Shown here in pieces: positions 1 through 11,377 of a stretch of DNA of 64,000 nt. The translations under genes and the position numbers were made by a program. How positions within the stretch are numbered: position 1 is the stretch's first letter; every line of letters starts with the position of its first letter. The DNA comes from Perognathus longimembris pacificus (taxonomy: Eukaryota > Chordata > Mammalia > Rodentia > Heteromyidae), in assembly GCF_023159225.1 (NCBI RefSeq), contig NC_063162.1:89737880-89801879 (forward strand), read 5' to 3'. Under the pieces are notes generated by a model that did not search any database, was not told the origin of the DNA, and saw only the letters and a list, made by a program, of their open reading frames with translations.

Positions 1-190
1 CGTAGGTACTCAAGAAGTAGAGATCAGGAGAATGCATCATAGGCAAAAAGTTCATAAGCCTCCATCTACAAATAATAAACTGGGTTTGAAGTTGCATACT
101 TGTCATTCCAGCCAAGACAGAAAGGATAAATATGAGCATCACAGTCTTGGCCAGCCCAGGCAAAAAGCAAGCCTCTGTCAAAAAAAATCA

Positions 191-427
191 GAGCTCATGC
201 CTATAATCCTAGCTACTCAGGAAGGTGAGATATGAGGACTAGTTTGGAGCCTTTCAAGACAGGAAAGTTCATAAGACACGCAGCTTCAATAAATTATCAG
301 AAAAAAAGCAGAAACAGAGCTGTGGCTCAAGTGGTAGAACACTAGCCCTGGGCAAAAGAAGCTCAGGAGCACTGTCTAATCCCTGAGTTCAAGCCCCAGG
401 ACAAGCCCCAAACAATCAGACCAAAAG
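191..427 (+). mobile_element. 7SL-like/Geo composite SINE
   Basis: Left unit 7SL/B1-like (CATGCCTATAATCCTAGCTA), then the Geo unit (TGGCTCAAGTGGTAGAACAC) and an A-rich end. An older 7SL-like tail (GCCAGCCCAGGC, A run) lies just upstream at about 108-189. Confidence 0.85.
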
Positions 428-500
428 GGCTGGAGGCATGGTGCAAGTAGAGTACATCCATGGCAATTATGAAACTGAATTCAAATCCAAGTACTTCCAC

Positions 501-501
501 T

Positions 502-536
<35 letters not shown>

Positions 537-545
537 TTCATTCAT
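501..545. repeat. (TTTA)n
   Basis: About 11 tetranucleotide units, degenerating to TTCA, at the 3' end of a reverse SINE. Confidence 0.95.
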
Positions 546-668
546 TCATTTACTGATTTTATTCTTGTCAGTTGTGGGGCTTGACCTCAGGGCCTGAGCA
601 CTGTCCCTGAGCTTTTTCCCCTCAAAGCTAGCTAGCACTCAACCACTTTGAGCCAAGGCACCACTTTC
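546..668 (-). mobile_element. SINE, Geo unit only
   Basis: Reverse-oriented Geo unit (CTCAGGGCCTGAGCACTGTC, CACTTTGAGCCAAGGC). The (TTTA)n at 501-545 is at its 3' end. Confidence 0.8.
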
Positions 669-849
669 TAATTTTGTTTTTTAAAATATAAAATAATAGA
701 GAAGACTTTTATTTAACCTTCAAGACATTTACTAACCATTCCCTCAATGTAATCTTTTCTGCTAAGGTTTCTGTTACCTTATGCAACTCACATCTTATAA
801 ATTGTAGCATATATTTGTTCCTATAATTATTGGCGCCTTAGTGATGAGC

Positions 850-960
850 TGGCTCCAGGTGGGCAGGAGCTGGGGCTGCCTCCTGGTCCTTGTCATTTCC
901 CCAGGGCCGAGTATATCACAGGCACTCAATAAATGCTAGCTTGCTGAGTGACAAGTATTT
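850..960 (+). mobile_element. L2 3'-end fragment
   Basis: ATATCACAGGCACTCAATAA and ATGCTAGCTTGCTGAGTGA are the typical L2 3' terminus. Confidence 0.55.
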
Positions 961-1101
961 AAATAAAGGCATAGATAGGTGCTACTTTGAAAAACTCTTT
1001 GGGCAAATAAAATGTTATTTGTGTACTAATAATTTTGGAACTTGTGTTTTTATGCAATATTGAAGATGGTGCGCCTCAGATACAGAGCAAATCTTTTGTA
1101 T

Positions 1102-1104
<3 letters not shown>

Positions 1105-1156
<52 letters not shown>

Positions 1157-1157
1157 T
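1105..1157. repeat. (TG)n
   Basis: About 26 TG units with one TA, adjoining a reverse SINE. Confidence 0.97.
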
Positions 1158-1366
1158 CTACCAGGGTTTGAACTCAGAGTTTTGCCCTCTTGCTTGGGTC
1201 TAGTACTATACCACTTAAGCCATGTATCCAGTCTGGCATTTTGCTGGTTAATTGGAGATGGAGTCTCACAGATTTTTCTGCTTAGGCTGGCCTTAAAACA
1301 CAATCCTCTATATCACAGCCTTCTGAGTAGCTAGGATTACAGGCATGAACCAACGGTGCCTGGCTC
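1158..1366 (-). mobile_element. 7SL-like composite SINE
   Basis: Reverse-oriented: GTTAATTGGAGATGGAGTCT linker, then the 7SL-like unit GTAGCTAGGATTACAGGCAT. A (TG)n array abuts its 3' end. Confidence 0.85.
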
Positions 1367-1369
1367 TAA

Positions 1370-3510
1370 TGTTCTTTTCATTCTACTCATGTCAGATAAG
1401 AGGAGGACGTGAGAAGCAGGAGCTGAAAGCCCTGAGTACAGAAACAAGAGATCCGGACAAGTAAAACACACTGGTGGGGCAGGCAGGGACACATGTCTGG
1501 TGACTCATCCCTAAAGGGTTTTAAATCTTTAAGCTGAACCGGATAATATTTGTCAATATAAGTTGTTTTCTTGGCTATTTTGTCAGAGTAATGGCAAGCT
1601 AGCCCATAAATGAACAGATTAATAAAACAGCAGAAATCCCAAGATAGAATCCCATATATTTAGTCACTTAATATGTGAAATAGGAAATCTCTCCAGACAG
1701 TTGGTTAAGGAGTGCTTATATAACAAATGGTAATAGGACAATGGGGATGAAAACTGAGGAGAGCTACCTTCTACTATACCTCAAATTCTATTAAAGATAT
1801 TATAAATCAGGTTAAAGTAAATTCAAGATGATTTCTTTTTTAAACATGCAGTACAGAAATGCTTCCTAAAAAGCCCTAATGTACAAAAGCCATAAAAAAA
1901 ATTTGAATTTTTGACACATATAAACATAAACCTGAGGTCATAATAAACACAGTCAGCTGAATTATAATGTTTCAAGAAAGACTGGCAGGGGGCTGGGGAT
2001 ATAGCCTAGTGGCAAGAGTGCCTGCCTCGGATACACGAGGCCCTAGGTTCGATTCCCCAGCACCACATATACAGAAAACGGCCAGAAGCGGCGCCGTGGC
2101 TCAAGTGGCAGAGTGCTAGCCTTGAGCGGGAAGAAGCCAGGGACAGTGCTCAGGCCCTGAGTCCAAGGCCCAGGACTGGCCAAAAAAAAAAAAAAAAAAA
2201 AAAAAAAACAAGAAAGACTGGCAGCCTATAGCACAGAATATGTGGACAAACGAATATAAGTAAAAAGTGCACTTACAAATCAATAAAAAAACACAGACAA
2301 GAACCCTAACCAAGGGTACAAAAGGGTAGTTTGTTTAATTCATGGGATTATGTAGACTAAAGCACACTGAGTTAAATAGCTCACTCCACACATCAAGTTC
2401 TAGAACTGTTTAATATTTTTTGAGTGAGACTTCTAATCAAAAAGCAAAGAGAAAAAGAAAGTTCTGTGAGATATGAGTGAAAATATTTCTGAATATATTC
2501 CTTTTGTTTAGATGTATGTCAGAAACAGAGAAGATGCCAGTATGTTACTCCTAGACAAAATAATTAAATATAGTTTCATTTCCTTTATTATTTTAATAAT
2601 TTAATTTTAATATTTTTCATTATTTTAAATTCTCTACAACATGTATTTCTTGTTGTCAGCATGGACCCTCTACATATATGTATACATATATGTATACATA
2701 CACACATGTATATTACATGTATTATATATAGTCATGTATATGAAATAAAATAGACAGCTATGTACAATCCAGGTGAGCAATTACAAGTTTCTAAATAAGT
2801 CTAGTGCCCTTTGCCCTGTAGCTTCAGGTGGCTGAAGCTACCTCCTTGATGGTTTAAGGAAGGGCCACAGGAGAAAGTGCTGAACTCTAGAACAAGCTGA
2901 GAATAAGAAAGGATGCTCACACACAGCTGTGAGGGAGAAAATGTGGGTAACCCTCACTTATTAGCTTATTTGCAGCAGTCTCAAAACACCCATCTGATCC
3001 CTGTTAATAGGAACAGCCCTGTGAGGGTTGGGTGGGAGGGTGTTCAAAACTCACTCTTTCCTTGCCAGCAGTATTGCAAATGAGAGCTGGCTCTGGGGTG
3101 AGCATGGAGAATGGGCTGGCAATGATCCCATTACTGAGCATAGCCTGCCAGGTGTTGATCAGGACCCTTATGTCACAGTTTGGAGCATGGGCAAAGGAGA
3201 TACCAGCTCATCAGGAAGTCTTTAGTTTGTGCTGCTAAATAGCATGTCACTTATAACTAAGGAGCAGTTTGGAATTTTTAAAATCTCAAAAATATTAGGG
3301 GGGTCATGTACATGGTTTTGAAGAACAAAGCTGTGATTTCATCAGGTTTTTTTTTTTCCACATGAGTTTTTTCTCAGGGAAGGAGGTCACATTTCTGACC
3401 ATTGACCTTTGTCATGATGCATCAAACTAAAAGAGACAAACAAATGACATCCAAATACAGACAACTTTTTTCTTTGAGGGGGAGAGAGCTCATTTCTCAA
3501 TAGCACTAAA
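1370..3510. other. Intronic DNA without recognised gene (apart from the SINE at 1989)
   Basis: AT-rich text with short TATA/TACATA runs near 2680-2740. Frames near 3030-3240 are short and unrelated to known proteins. Confidence 0.7.
1989..2208 (+). mobile_element. IDL-Geo SINE with TSD
   Basis: The left unit is tRNA-Ala/ID-like (GGGCTGGGGATATAGCCTAG, box B-like GGTTCGATTCC). The right Geo unit is GGCTCAAGTGGCAGAGTGCT, followed by a 28-bp A tail. CAAGAAAGACTGGCAG flanks it at 1973-1988 and 2209-2224. Confidence 0.95.
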
Positions 3511-3521
3511 AACAAAACAAA

Positions 3522-3765
3522 GTTCACACCTGTAACCCTCGCTACTCAGAAGGCTGAGATCTGAGGATCAGAGTTTGAAGTCAGCCAAGGCAGGAAAGAC
3601 CTTGAGACTCTTATCTCTAACTAGACACCAAAAAGCCAGAGGTGGAGCTGTGTCAGCCTTGAGCAAACAAGCTAAAAGAGAGTCCACAAACCTGAGCTCA
3701 AGCCCCAGTACCAGCATAAAACAAACAAAAAGGCCAGCAAAACAAAAGCAACAACAAAGCCCCAC
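3522..3765 (+). mobile_element. 7SL-like/Geo composite SINE
   Basis: TTCACACCTGTAACCCTCGC start, GAGATCTGAGGATCAGAG, Geo unit partly deleted, A/C-rich tail. Confidence 0.82.
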
Positions 3766-4064
3766 AAGTCTCCTCAGTTTACAAGGGAAGTGAGAGGTTA
3801 TTCCGCTAATAGTCTGTTGAAAATGGGGAGGAAGGAAGATTTACCTCCATTTCCCAACAGAGATCTCAGCTTGTGCTGGGTTAAACACTAAAAATGAGAC
3901 GATAAAAAGGATTAGGCATCCACAGAGATGAATATCAAACTGGTTCCCATGCTGGTAAGGCCTGCCTATGCTAGAATCAAAGGGAACACATAAAGACAGA
4001 TGTAAAAAATATAAAAATGTAGAACAGCTGCATATCAATATGTACTGGATGACTATTAATACAT

Positions 4065-4200
4065 CCAAATTATCTCAATAGATGCTGAAAAAGAGTTTAG
4101 TAGATAGATATTTTGTTGAAAAAATGTCTACCCTGAAAATCAAAAGCTAACAGAAGACATCCTTCCTTAAGTTCCAATTTAAAAATGTCCACTATCAGCA
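4065..4200 (+). mobile_element. L1 ORF2 fragment
   Basis: TCTCAATAGATGCTGAAAAA is the conserved RT block (IDAEKAF-type). It is followed by L1-like AAAGCTAACAGAAGACATCC and ATGTCCACTATCAGCATTAT. Decayed, plus sense. Confidence 0.6.
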
Positions 4201-4288
4201 TTATTATTAAATGTAGTTCTGCAGCATTTGCCAAGCAATGAGGCACGTGATCAGATAAACAGAACAACAGAAAAGATCAAATCTTGCT

Positions 4289-4405
4289 GGGCCTTGATAG
4301 CTCATGCTTGTAATCCTAGTTACCCAGTTGGCTGAGGTCTGAGTATCTAGGTTAGAAGCCAGCTCAGGCAGTAAAGTCCATGGGACTCTCATCTCCAACA
4401 GTCTA
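4289..4405 (+). mobile_element. 7SL-like SINE, 3' truncated
   Basis: GATAGCTCATGCTTGTAATC to TCTCATCTCCAAC. The Geo unit is absent. Confidence 0.75.
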
Positions 4406-4939
4406 GCAGGTGTAGGAAATGTGTTTTCAACCTACAGTTGGTCTGTCCGTTGAGGACCTTCAGGGGAACCCACTTTTGATCTACTTCCAACTTATGCATA
4501 AGGGCAGTGTGCCAAGATAAAAATGTTCTTTCCCTATTGCTCCCTGGTTACCATGGATACACTTGTGCGGGTTTTATGGGTGAAACTCTGTTTTTCTGAA
4601 ACAGGAAATCCAAGGTCATCTTTTCCTTCTTTCTTCCTGAAAGAGATCTAAACCTGCAGTACCATTCTGCACTCAGGAGGCAGGAGGAACTGGGGTGAAA
4701 GATGGAAGAAGGAAAAAGCTAGATAATCAAGGGTTCCTAGGGTGTTAGGTGAGCCTGTCTGGACTTCCCTGTGTAAGTCTTTAAGGAACTCTTGGCCAGG
4801 TGACCCCTCATCTGCAGGCCAAATGAGAACCAATTGTTTCTAGTGGAGATAATCGTGGACAGTGACAGATTCTCAAAGTTACAAGACATCTCAAATCCAC
4901 TGAGGAAAACACTAATTCAATACATAAATTTTGTTATAA

Positions 4940-5225
4940 TTTGCATCATAAATATTCCCCAAAGGGTCACATACTATAAAGGTTTAGCCATCCACCTAGA
5001 GTGCTTTTGGGAAGTGGTGGAACTTCTTGGAGGTAGGTCTAGTGGAAGGAAGTGACATGACTGGTGATGTGTCCTGAAAGTAGATACTGGGGACTTGGCC
5101 CCTTCCTGTTTCTCTTCATCTCTAGCTGCTATTACATGAGTTGTTTCCCCCTCCATGACATTCAGCCCTGCCATGGGGCCCAAGTGGTAACACATCTTTC
5201 TTATACATTGATATTTTTCAGCTAT
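4940..5225 (+). mobile_element. LTR fragment, same type as 16022-16432
   Basis: ATTCCCCAAAGGGTCACATA, GGGAAGTGGTGGAACTTCTT and GAGTTGTTTCCCCCTCCATG match the layout of the 16 kb LTR. A SINE truncates its 3' side. Confidence 0.55.
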
Positions 5226-5243
5226 TTTGTCACCTTTTCCCCC

Positions 5244-5466
5244 GCCATGTACCAGTACTGGGGCTTAGCACATGGCCTTAGGGCCTTGCATTCTCACTCA
5301 ACAAGGCTGCTGCCTTACCACTTCAAACACTCCTCCATTTCTGGCTTTTGTTAGTTAACTGGAGATAAGGATTTCTCAGATTTGTCTGCCCAGTCTGGCT
5401 TCAAACTCCAATCCTCAGATCTCAGCCTTCTGAGTAATTCAGATGATATGTATTGGCACACAGCAA
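5244..5466 (-). mobile_element. 7SL-like composite SINE inside an LTR
   Basis: Reverse copy (CTGGAGATAAGGATTTCTCA, ATCCTCAGATCTCAGCCTTC) following the LTR fragment at 4940-5225. Confidence 0.8.
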
Positions 5467-6177
5467 ACTGTTTTTGTAAGCTCAAGAGTTACAAAGAAAT
5501 AAACATGTACCATATTTCTCTTAAAAGACACACTAAAGAATGAGGAAAACATATCTGAGACACATACATAAGGCTGATTGCTAAACATGGCAGGACTCCT
5601 AAACAACAGGCACAATTCAGAGAAGTGGGTCCTTCATGAGCAAGTCCAGGGTGATGTTAGCATCACTTCAGTCCTACTTTTGTCCAGATTCTAGGGCAGA
5701 GGAGCTAAATCCCATCTGTCAAAAAGCATCAAAGCATTTGCAGGCATGTTATAAAATGACCTGTTAAAACTACTGCACCAGGCAATTCCCCTGCAAGGAA
5801 TTCTTCCTGTAGAAGTACACAGACTTGAGCAGCAAAGATGTAGAGGGTGCTCACTCTGCCATTAATTATACAATAGTTCTCAGGTTCCATCATGCTTCTG
5901 AATCATGTGGCAATGTCACTGAAATCTGGACTGCTAGGTCCTACCCAGAGTTTTTGATTCAGGAGAATGTGCATATGTTCAGTAGTTTGTATTTTTCAGT
6001 TTCAAGTACTGTCGGCCCTGTAGCTCTGGGAGTAGACTCTGCAAATCACTATAACATCACAACCTCAAATTCTATTACTGCACTGTTTTCCCATTCCATT
6101 AAGAGAATGTGATCCAAACACACCACAATGGAGCAAAGAGAGGTCCTTGGAATTGTTACAACCTGGCAAACATATTG

Positions 6178-6264
6178 CGAGTTACATGTATGCTAGTGTC
6201 CAAACATGGATCCTCACATGTACTGGGCAAGCACTCTACCACCACCAGCTACACCACCAGCCCT
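6178..6264 (-). mobile_element. Old ID-like fragment
   Basis: GGGCAAGCACTCTACCACC and ACCACCAGCCC resemble the reverse complement of an ID-like tRNA unit. Strongly decayed. Confidence 0.4.
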
Positions 6265-6551
6265 TGCTTAGTCATGCTTCAGAGGGGGAGATAACTCTTC
6301 AGGCAACTAAACCCTAGGACCCAACTTACTCAGCTCTGCCCAGAATTACTCACAAACATTCAATGAAATTTGAAATCAGAGGATACTGGAAAAACTTAAC
6401 AAGTATCCTGCTCCTCAACCTACAAGCAAAAGTATATTCCTAGTTGTTGGTATGCTTGGCCATTATCCTCTAATTTTGCAGGCTCTGTAGCTCCCACAGA
6501 GCCCATTACTAACTTGAAAGGTATAGAAATATTACAAGAAATAGCAAAACA

Positions 6552-6554
<3 letters not shown>

Positions 6555-6604
<50 letters not shown>
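6555..6604. repeat. (TG)n
   Basis: Uninterrupted dinucleotide array of 50 bp. Confidence 0.97.
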
Positions 6605-6607
<3 letters not shown>

Positions 6608-6672
6608 GTTGGAGGTTGAATCCATGTGCATGTTAGGCAACTAGTCCACCACTTGCATACCCACAAGCCATT
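6605..6672 (-). mobile_element. SINE remnant behind a (TG)n array
   Basis: Short decayed reverse SINE text (GGAGGTTGAATCCATGTGCA) directly after the (TG)n at 6555-6604. Confidence 0.4.
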
Positions 6673-6686
6673 TTGTTTGTATTTTC

Positions 6687-6894
6687 TTTTTTTTTTTTTT
6701 TTGGCCAGTCGTGGGCCTTGGACTCAGGGCCTGAGCACTGTCCCTGGCTTCTTCCCGCTCAAGGCTAGCGCTCTGCCACTTGAGCCACAGCGCCGCTTCT
6801 GGCCGTTTTCTGTATATGTGGTGCTGGGGAATCGAACCTAGGGCCTCGTGTATCCGAGGCAGGCACTCTTGCCACTAGGCTATATCCCCAGCCC
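6687..6894 (-). mobile_element. IDL-Geo SINE
   Basis: Reverse complement of the dimeric SINE: T run, CCAGTCGTGGGCCTTGGACT, then the ID unit ending ATATCCCCAGCCC. TGTATTTTC occurs on both sides, a likely duplication. Confidence 0.93.
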
Positions 6895-6904
6895 TGTATT
6901 TTCT

Positions 6905-6990
6905 TTTTGTGACCAAGTCTTACTACCTTCGCCCAGGGCTGGCCTTCAAATCAGATCCCGACTCTGCATGTACCATCACACCCAGCTGCA
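6905..6990 (-). mobile_element. B1/7SL-like monomer, old
   Basis: CCCAGGGCTGGCCTTCAAAT and ACCATCACACCCAGC match a reverse 7SL monomer. Confidence 0.5.
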
Positions 6991-7042
6991 AAGTAGTAGA
7001 GTTAAGTTACTAACAGTTTCTGTACTAAGAAGTCTCTGTTTT

Positions 7043-7261
7043 TTTTTTTTTTTTGGTTTGTTTGTTTTTGGCCAGTCCTGGGGCTTGGACTCAGGGCCTG
7101 AGCACTGTCCCAGGCTTCTTTTTGCTCAAGGCTAGCACTCTGCCGCTTGAGCCACAGTGCCACTTCTGGCCATTTTCTGTATATGTGGTGCTGGGGAATT
7201 GAACCCAGGGCCTCATGTATATGAGGCAAGCGCTCTTGCCACTAGGCCATATCCCCAGCCC
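7043..7261 (-). mobile_element. IDL-Geo SINE with TSD
   Basis: A second reverse-oriented copy 148 bp from the previous one. AGAAGTCTCTGTTTT flanks it at 7028-7042 and 7262-7276 without mismatch. Confidence 0.95.
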
Positions 7262-7279
7262 AGAAGTCTCTGTTTTGAA

Positions 7280-7420
7280 CTAAACAGCTTGGAGATGGGG
7301 ATGGGAGGGAAAACTGGGAGACAGCAAGGGAAGGGGTGACATTGTCCAAAAAGAAATGTACTCATTACCTGATTTATGTAACTGAACATCACCTTTATAA
7401 TAACAATTTAAAAAGATATT
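7280..7420 (+). mobile_element. L1 3' UTR end (older subfamily)
   Basis: GGAAGGGGTGACATTGTCC, AAGAAATGTACTCATTACCT and the AATAA-rich end parallel the 3' terminus of the L1 at 57385 (ACAAGAAATGTATCCATTGC). Plus sense, immediately after an IDL-Geo SINE. Confidence 0.55.
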
Positions 7421-7429
7421 TTTAAAGTC

Positions 7430-8220
7430 ACAGTTTTCAATGACAGTATTTTCAAAGTGGCTTCTAGTTAGAAGCTTGGATGCTCTTCTTGATTTCTTGT
7501 AACACTTGACCTTCGCTGACCTTAAAACTGTTCCTTGGTTATATTACATCCTCACAGGATCTGCTCCAGCAGAGTGTCCAGGGAGAAGGCACTCTGTTAA
7601 ACTTTTGAATATTTCAACAACACTTCTGAGTTATTTCTCTGAAGTTACTTCCTTGATCCAAAAAAATGTTCCCATTGTTCATTTAGTGATTTATAACCTC
7701 TTGCTTCATCCCAATTTGCTTTGCAGATTTATCCATTATGTTCATCCTACAAGAACTCTATGGTCTTTCAGAGCTAGCTTAGGTTTCTCCAAATACTTTT
7801 TTCACAGTTCACCATTATACAGATATTATTTCTTCTCTCCAAAAGTCCCTCATGTCTGCTTGACAGGTGCACATCACTGCCCCTATTATTCCAGTTGGGA
7901 AGGCGCTGTTCCCTGCAGTCCCAGGGGCCATTTACATTGGTCCAATAGAACAGCTATTTGTGGTATCTGTGCCCTATAACAGGCAGAGCATTATGGAGGA
8001 CAGAGATGTACATGGCATACATTGCTCAGTCTGTGGCTTGTGTGAGTTCCCGTGTCACAGCAAACCTTGGCGATGCACCTTGCAGACACAGCCTCTAGAA
8101 ACGTATGTCTTTTCCAAACCAGTCACTGAAATTCACTCATAATATGCACCCTGATAGAGGTCACATTTGAGTTTAAACAACAGCTTTCAAACAACATCTC
8201 ATAAAGTCAGTGTATCTTAC
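7430..8220. other. Intronic DNA without recognised gene
   Basis: A 157-codon plus-strand frame at 7506-7979 has no recognisable motif. No splice-bounded dynein sequence is present on the minus strand. Confidence 0.65.
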
Positions 8221-8363
8221 TTTGAGCTGTAGTCGGACCCTGGTCAGAAAGAATTTCCAGCAATTCTCCCTGGAGTCTACCAAGCCCAGACCACGGACTT
8301 CATTGCGGATTCCAGAAATTATCTTCTCCATTTCCTCTTCACTGAACAGATCTGAAATTTCTC
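8221..8363 (-). CDS. DNAH11: DNAH11 exon t, last exon in window
   Basis: This 143-bp exon encodes [20 protein letters not shown] and [20 protein letters not shown], then RVRLQLK. The acceptor is GGGGCAG and the donor AAA|GTAAGA. The SRENCWKFF motif is conserved. The next exon, expected to begin with VILCFSPVG-like sequence, was not found between 1 and 8220, so that intron exceeds 8.2 kb. Confidence 0.9.
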
Positions 8364-10033
8364 CTGCCCCCAAAGAAGGAGTAGAATTACACCAGAATCA
8401 TCACCATGTAAAAATTTGATAGGATTTTGGAACACTTGAAATGTTCTCTTAAGACAAAAGGTCAGCTTGCATGATAAAGAGTTTGACATGAGAAAGGCTA
8501 TTTTTCTTTTGCTTCTTCATTGACAAGGCAGAGAACACCTTGAGAGCGAGTGATGAGACACACCCACTATCCCTGGCATGAAGGAATAACATTGACTTCC
8601 CTGCAGGCCTCTCTAAGGCCTTGAAATCCACAAGCAGACTTAGAAAGCAATATACCTCAAATTAGTTAGGTTTATAGGTTTCTCCCCAAAGACTGCCCCA
8701 GCAAACATCTCAAAGACAAATTATCTCTCTTTAAAGTTCACTGAAACTACAGATAATTTGTCATTGGGGGAAGATCTTTCAAGAAATGGGTTGGTTTAAT
8801 CACCTGATGCCAGCAAGTCATTAATCAGCACAAGGAAGCTCTCATGTAGAACGTGGGCATCTGTCAACAGGAACACACAGGGCATGTTTTTGGCTCCGGT
8901 TCTGATGTACAAATGGGCAAGATCTACCTGTAGGGAAAGAAGGTCATCATTCACATTGTTAGGATGCTGATGCGATGTGGGGAGATGGCAGTTCTGTAAT
9001 AACATGCCTTTCCTTCCCATCGTCCATTCTAGGAGATGGCAGCCACCCATTGCCTCCATTCTGATGCCAGTGATGGGCATCCTGTGAGCTGAATGCAGCA
9101 AGAGGATGAAAGCAGGCGATGCTAAATGCTGCCACCACTTTCTTCTTACAGTGAAATGAACCCAGTAGTACCCGTGGCAAGCAATGCAGGGGATACAAGT
9201 ACACTGCTGACTGCAACTACCATGTATTTCTTTCCAAGTAGCTTTTGGTCCTTTGGTCAGTCATAGGAAAATCATGAATTGTTTCCTTTTGGGCAGGACT
9301 GTGGATTGATGCAGAACCTCGTGCTTGCTAGGCAATCACTCTATTATTTGAACCATGTTCCCAGCCATGTTTTGTTTTGTTTTTCAGATAGGTTCATTTT
9401 TCCCCACCTTGGAACTAGTTCTGGGCCATAATATGCCTTCTACATAGATGAGACCATGGGTGTGGCCCACCATGCCTGACTTATTGACTGATATAAAGTA
9501 TTGTTAACTTTTTGGCCTGAACTCTCCTGGAACTGATTATCTCAGCTTCCCAAGTACCTGAGATTACAGACACATATATACCCTACCCAGACTAGGCTTA
9601 AAAAATTTAAACAACGGGCTGGGGATATGGCCTAGTGGCAAGAGTGCTTGTCTCGTATACATGAAGCCCAGGGTTCAATTCCCCAGCACCACAGATATAG
9701 AAAATGGCCAGAAGTGGTGCTGTGGCTCAAGTGGCAGAGTGCTAGCCTTGAGCAAAAAGAAGCCAGGGACAGTGCTCAGGCCCTGAGTCTAAGGCCCAGG
9801 ACTGGCCAAAAAAAAAAAAATTTAAACAACACTTGTCACAAACTACAAAGCTTATTCTCCATCTGCTGGACGGAGGGTCAGCCCTTCATAGCCACAGATG
9901 TGGCCAACAGTGACTGAACATATCTGGGGGGGAGAGGTGCCTGTAGAACACATGCAGATTCTTGGCATCACTTCCTAAACAAGACAGCATATCAACCATT
10001 CCATACCATTCACATGGTATTCACTCCTTTGTG

Positions 10034-10083
<50 letters not shown>

Positions 10084-11346
10084 ATGCAAGCGTGCGCACG
10101 TAAATATAAGTGAACTGATACTGGGTTTGAAGTCAGGGCCTCATGCTCTCAGGGTTTCCACCTAGACTTTTCTGCCCTGGAAGGCTCTGAACCACAATCC
10201 TCTAGATCTCAGCCTTCTGAGTAACTATTACAGGCATAAACCACCAGCACTTGGCTAGATATTTTAATTTTTTTTTCTGTTAGTCCTGCGGCTTGAACTC
10301 AGAGCCTGGAAACTATCCCTGAAAACTTCTTTTGCTCAAGGCTAGCACTCTATCACTTAAGACACAGTACCACTTCTGGCTTTTTCTCAGTAGTTTACTG
10401 GAAATAAGAGTCTCAAGGACTTTTATGACTAGACTGGCTTTGAACCTCAATCCTCAGATCTCAACCTCCTGAGTAGTTAAGATTACAGGCTTGAGCCACC
10501 GATGCTTGGCTTGTATTTTAATTTTTGTTCAAAGAAATGGCCTTTTAACATTAGTGGCATACAGGTTTTGTTGGCTTAAAGAGATCAGAATAATGTTATA
10601 AAATAAGAAAGTCTACTTCTTTTTTTGCCAGGGCCAGAGCTCAGGGCCTGAGCATTGTCTGTGGCTTCTTTTTGCTCAAGGCTAGCACTCTACTACTTGA
10701 GCCACAGCACCACTTCTGGCTTTTTCTATGTATGTGGTGCTGAGGAATCAAACTCAGGGCTTCATGTATATGTGGCAAGGACTCTACCACTAGGCCATAT
10801 TCCTAGCCCCAAAGTCTACCTATTTAAGCAAAAGTTTAAAGTGTGCAGGGGAAGTGCATATGTCATATGCAAATATGCCATATGCAAATATATCATATGC
10901 AAATATGTTGTCATTTTAAGGGTCTTGGCCATCCACAGAAGGGGTTCTGACCATAACCCTGCAACAAGGGGCCACTTCCCTGCTAGCCAGCTTTCCTTAC
11001 CTGGAGCTCTTGGATTCCATAGCTTTCAGTCAGAGCAATCTGAAAGACCTCAAGGCCGCAGATGTGAGCTGCCAGCCGAGACAGGCTCTGCTTGCCGCTG
11101 CCCCCAACTCCGATTAAAAGGGCGTGACCCTGTGGGGTCCGGAGAATGCGGCTGACGCGACACCTGGGGATGGAGAACACACATCACAACATAAAATCTG
11201 TAATAATCAGACACAGGGTTTGCTCTGGCTTTGTTTTTTTAAGATCAATATTTAGAGACTAAATTCCAGTTTTTACTGGAAACTTTAGTCTTTTTCATGT
11301 TTCTTGTCCTTGAATTATTTGGCTAGAAAACTTTTCCAGGCTACTA

Positions 11347-11377
<31 letters not shown>

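Noticed and set aside
1989..2208. tRNA-Ala gene (and similar units in other IDL-Geo copies)
   Set aside because: The cloverleaf is not kept, the unit recurs many times, has an A tail and is flanked by duplications: these are SINEs.
7506..7979. 157-codon plus-strand ORF
   Set aside because: No recognisable domain, composition like intronic DNA, and no splice or promoter context.
1..8220. Next DNAH11 exon (expected VILCFSPVG...)
   Set aside because: I looked on the minus strand for the CFSPVG and NCTAIDWFHEWP motifs and found none. The intron extends beyond the window.
10983..11180. Use of the ORF methionine before CRVSRILRT as a start codon
   Set aside because: The preceding residues are intron read-through. 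The exon starts at the CCCCAG acceptor with the third base of a split valine codon.
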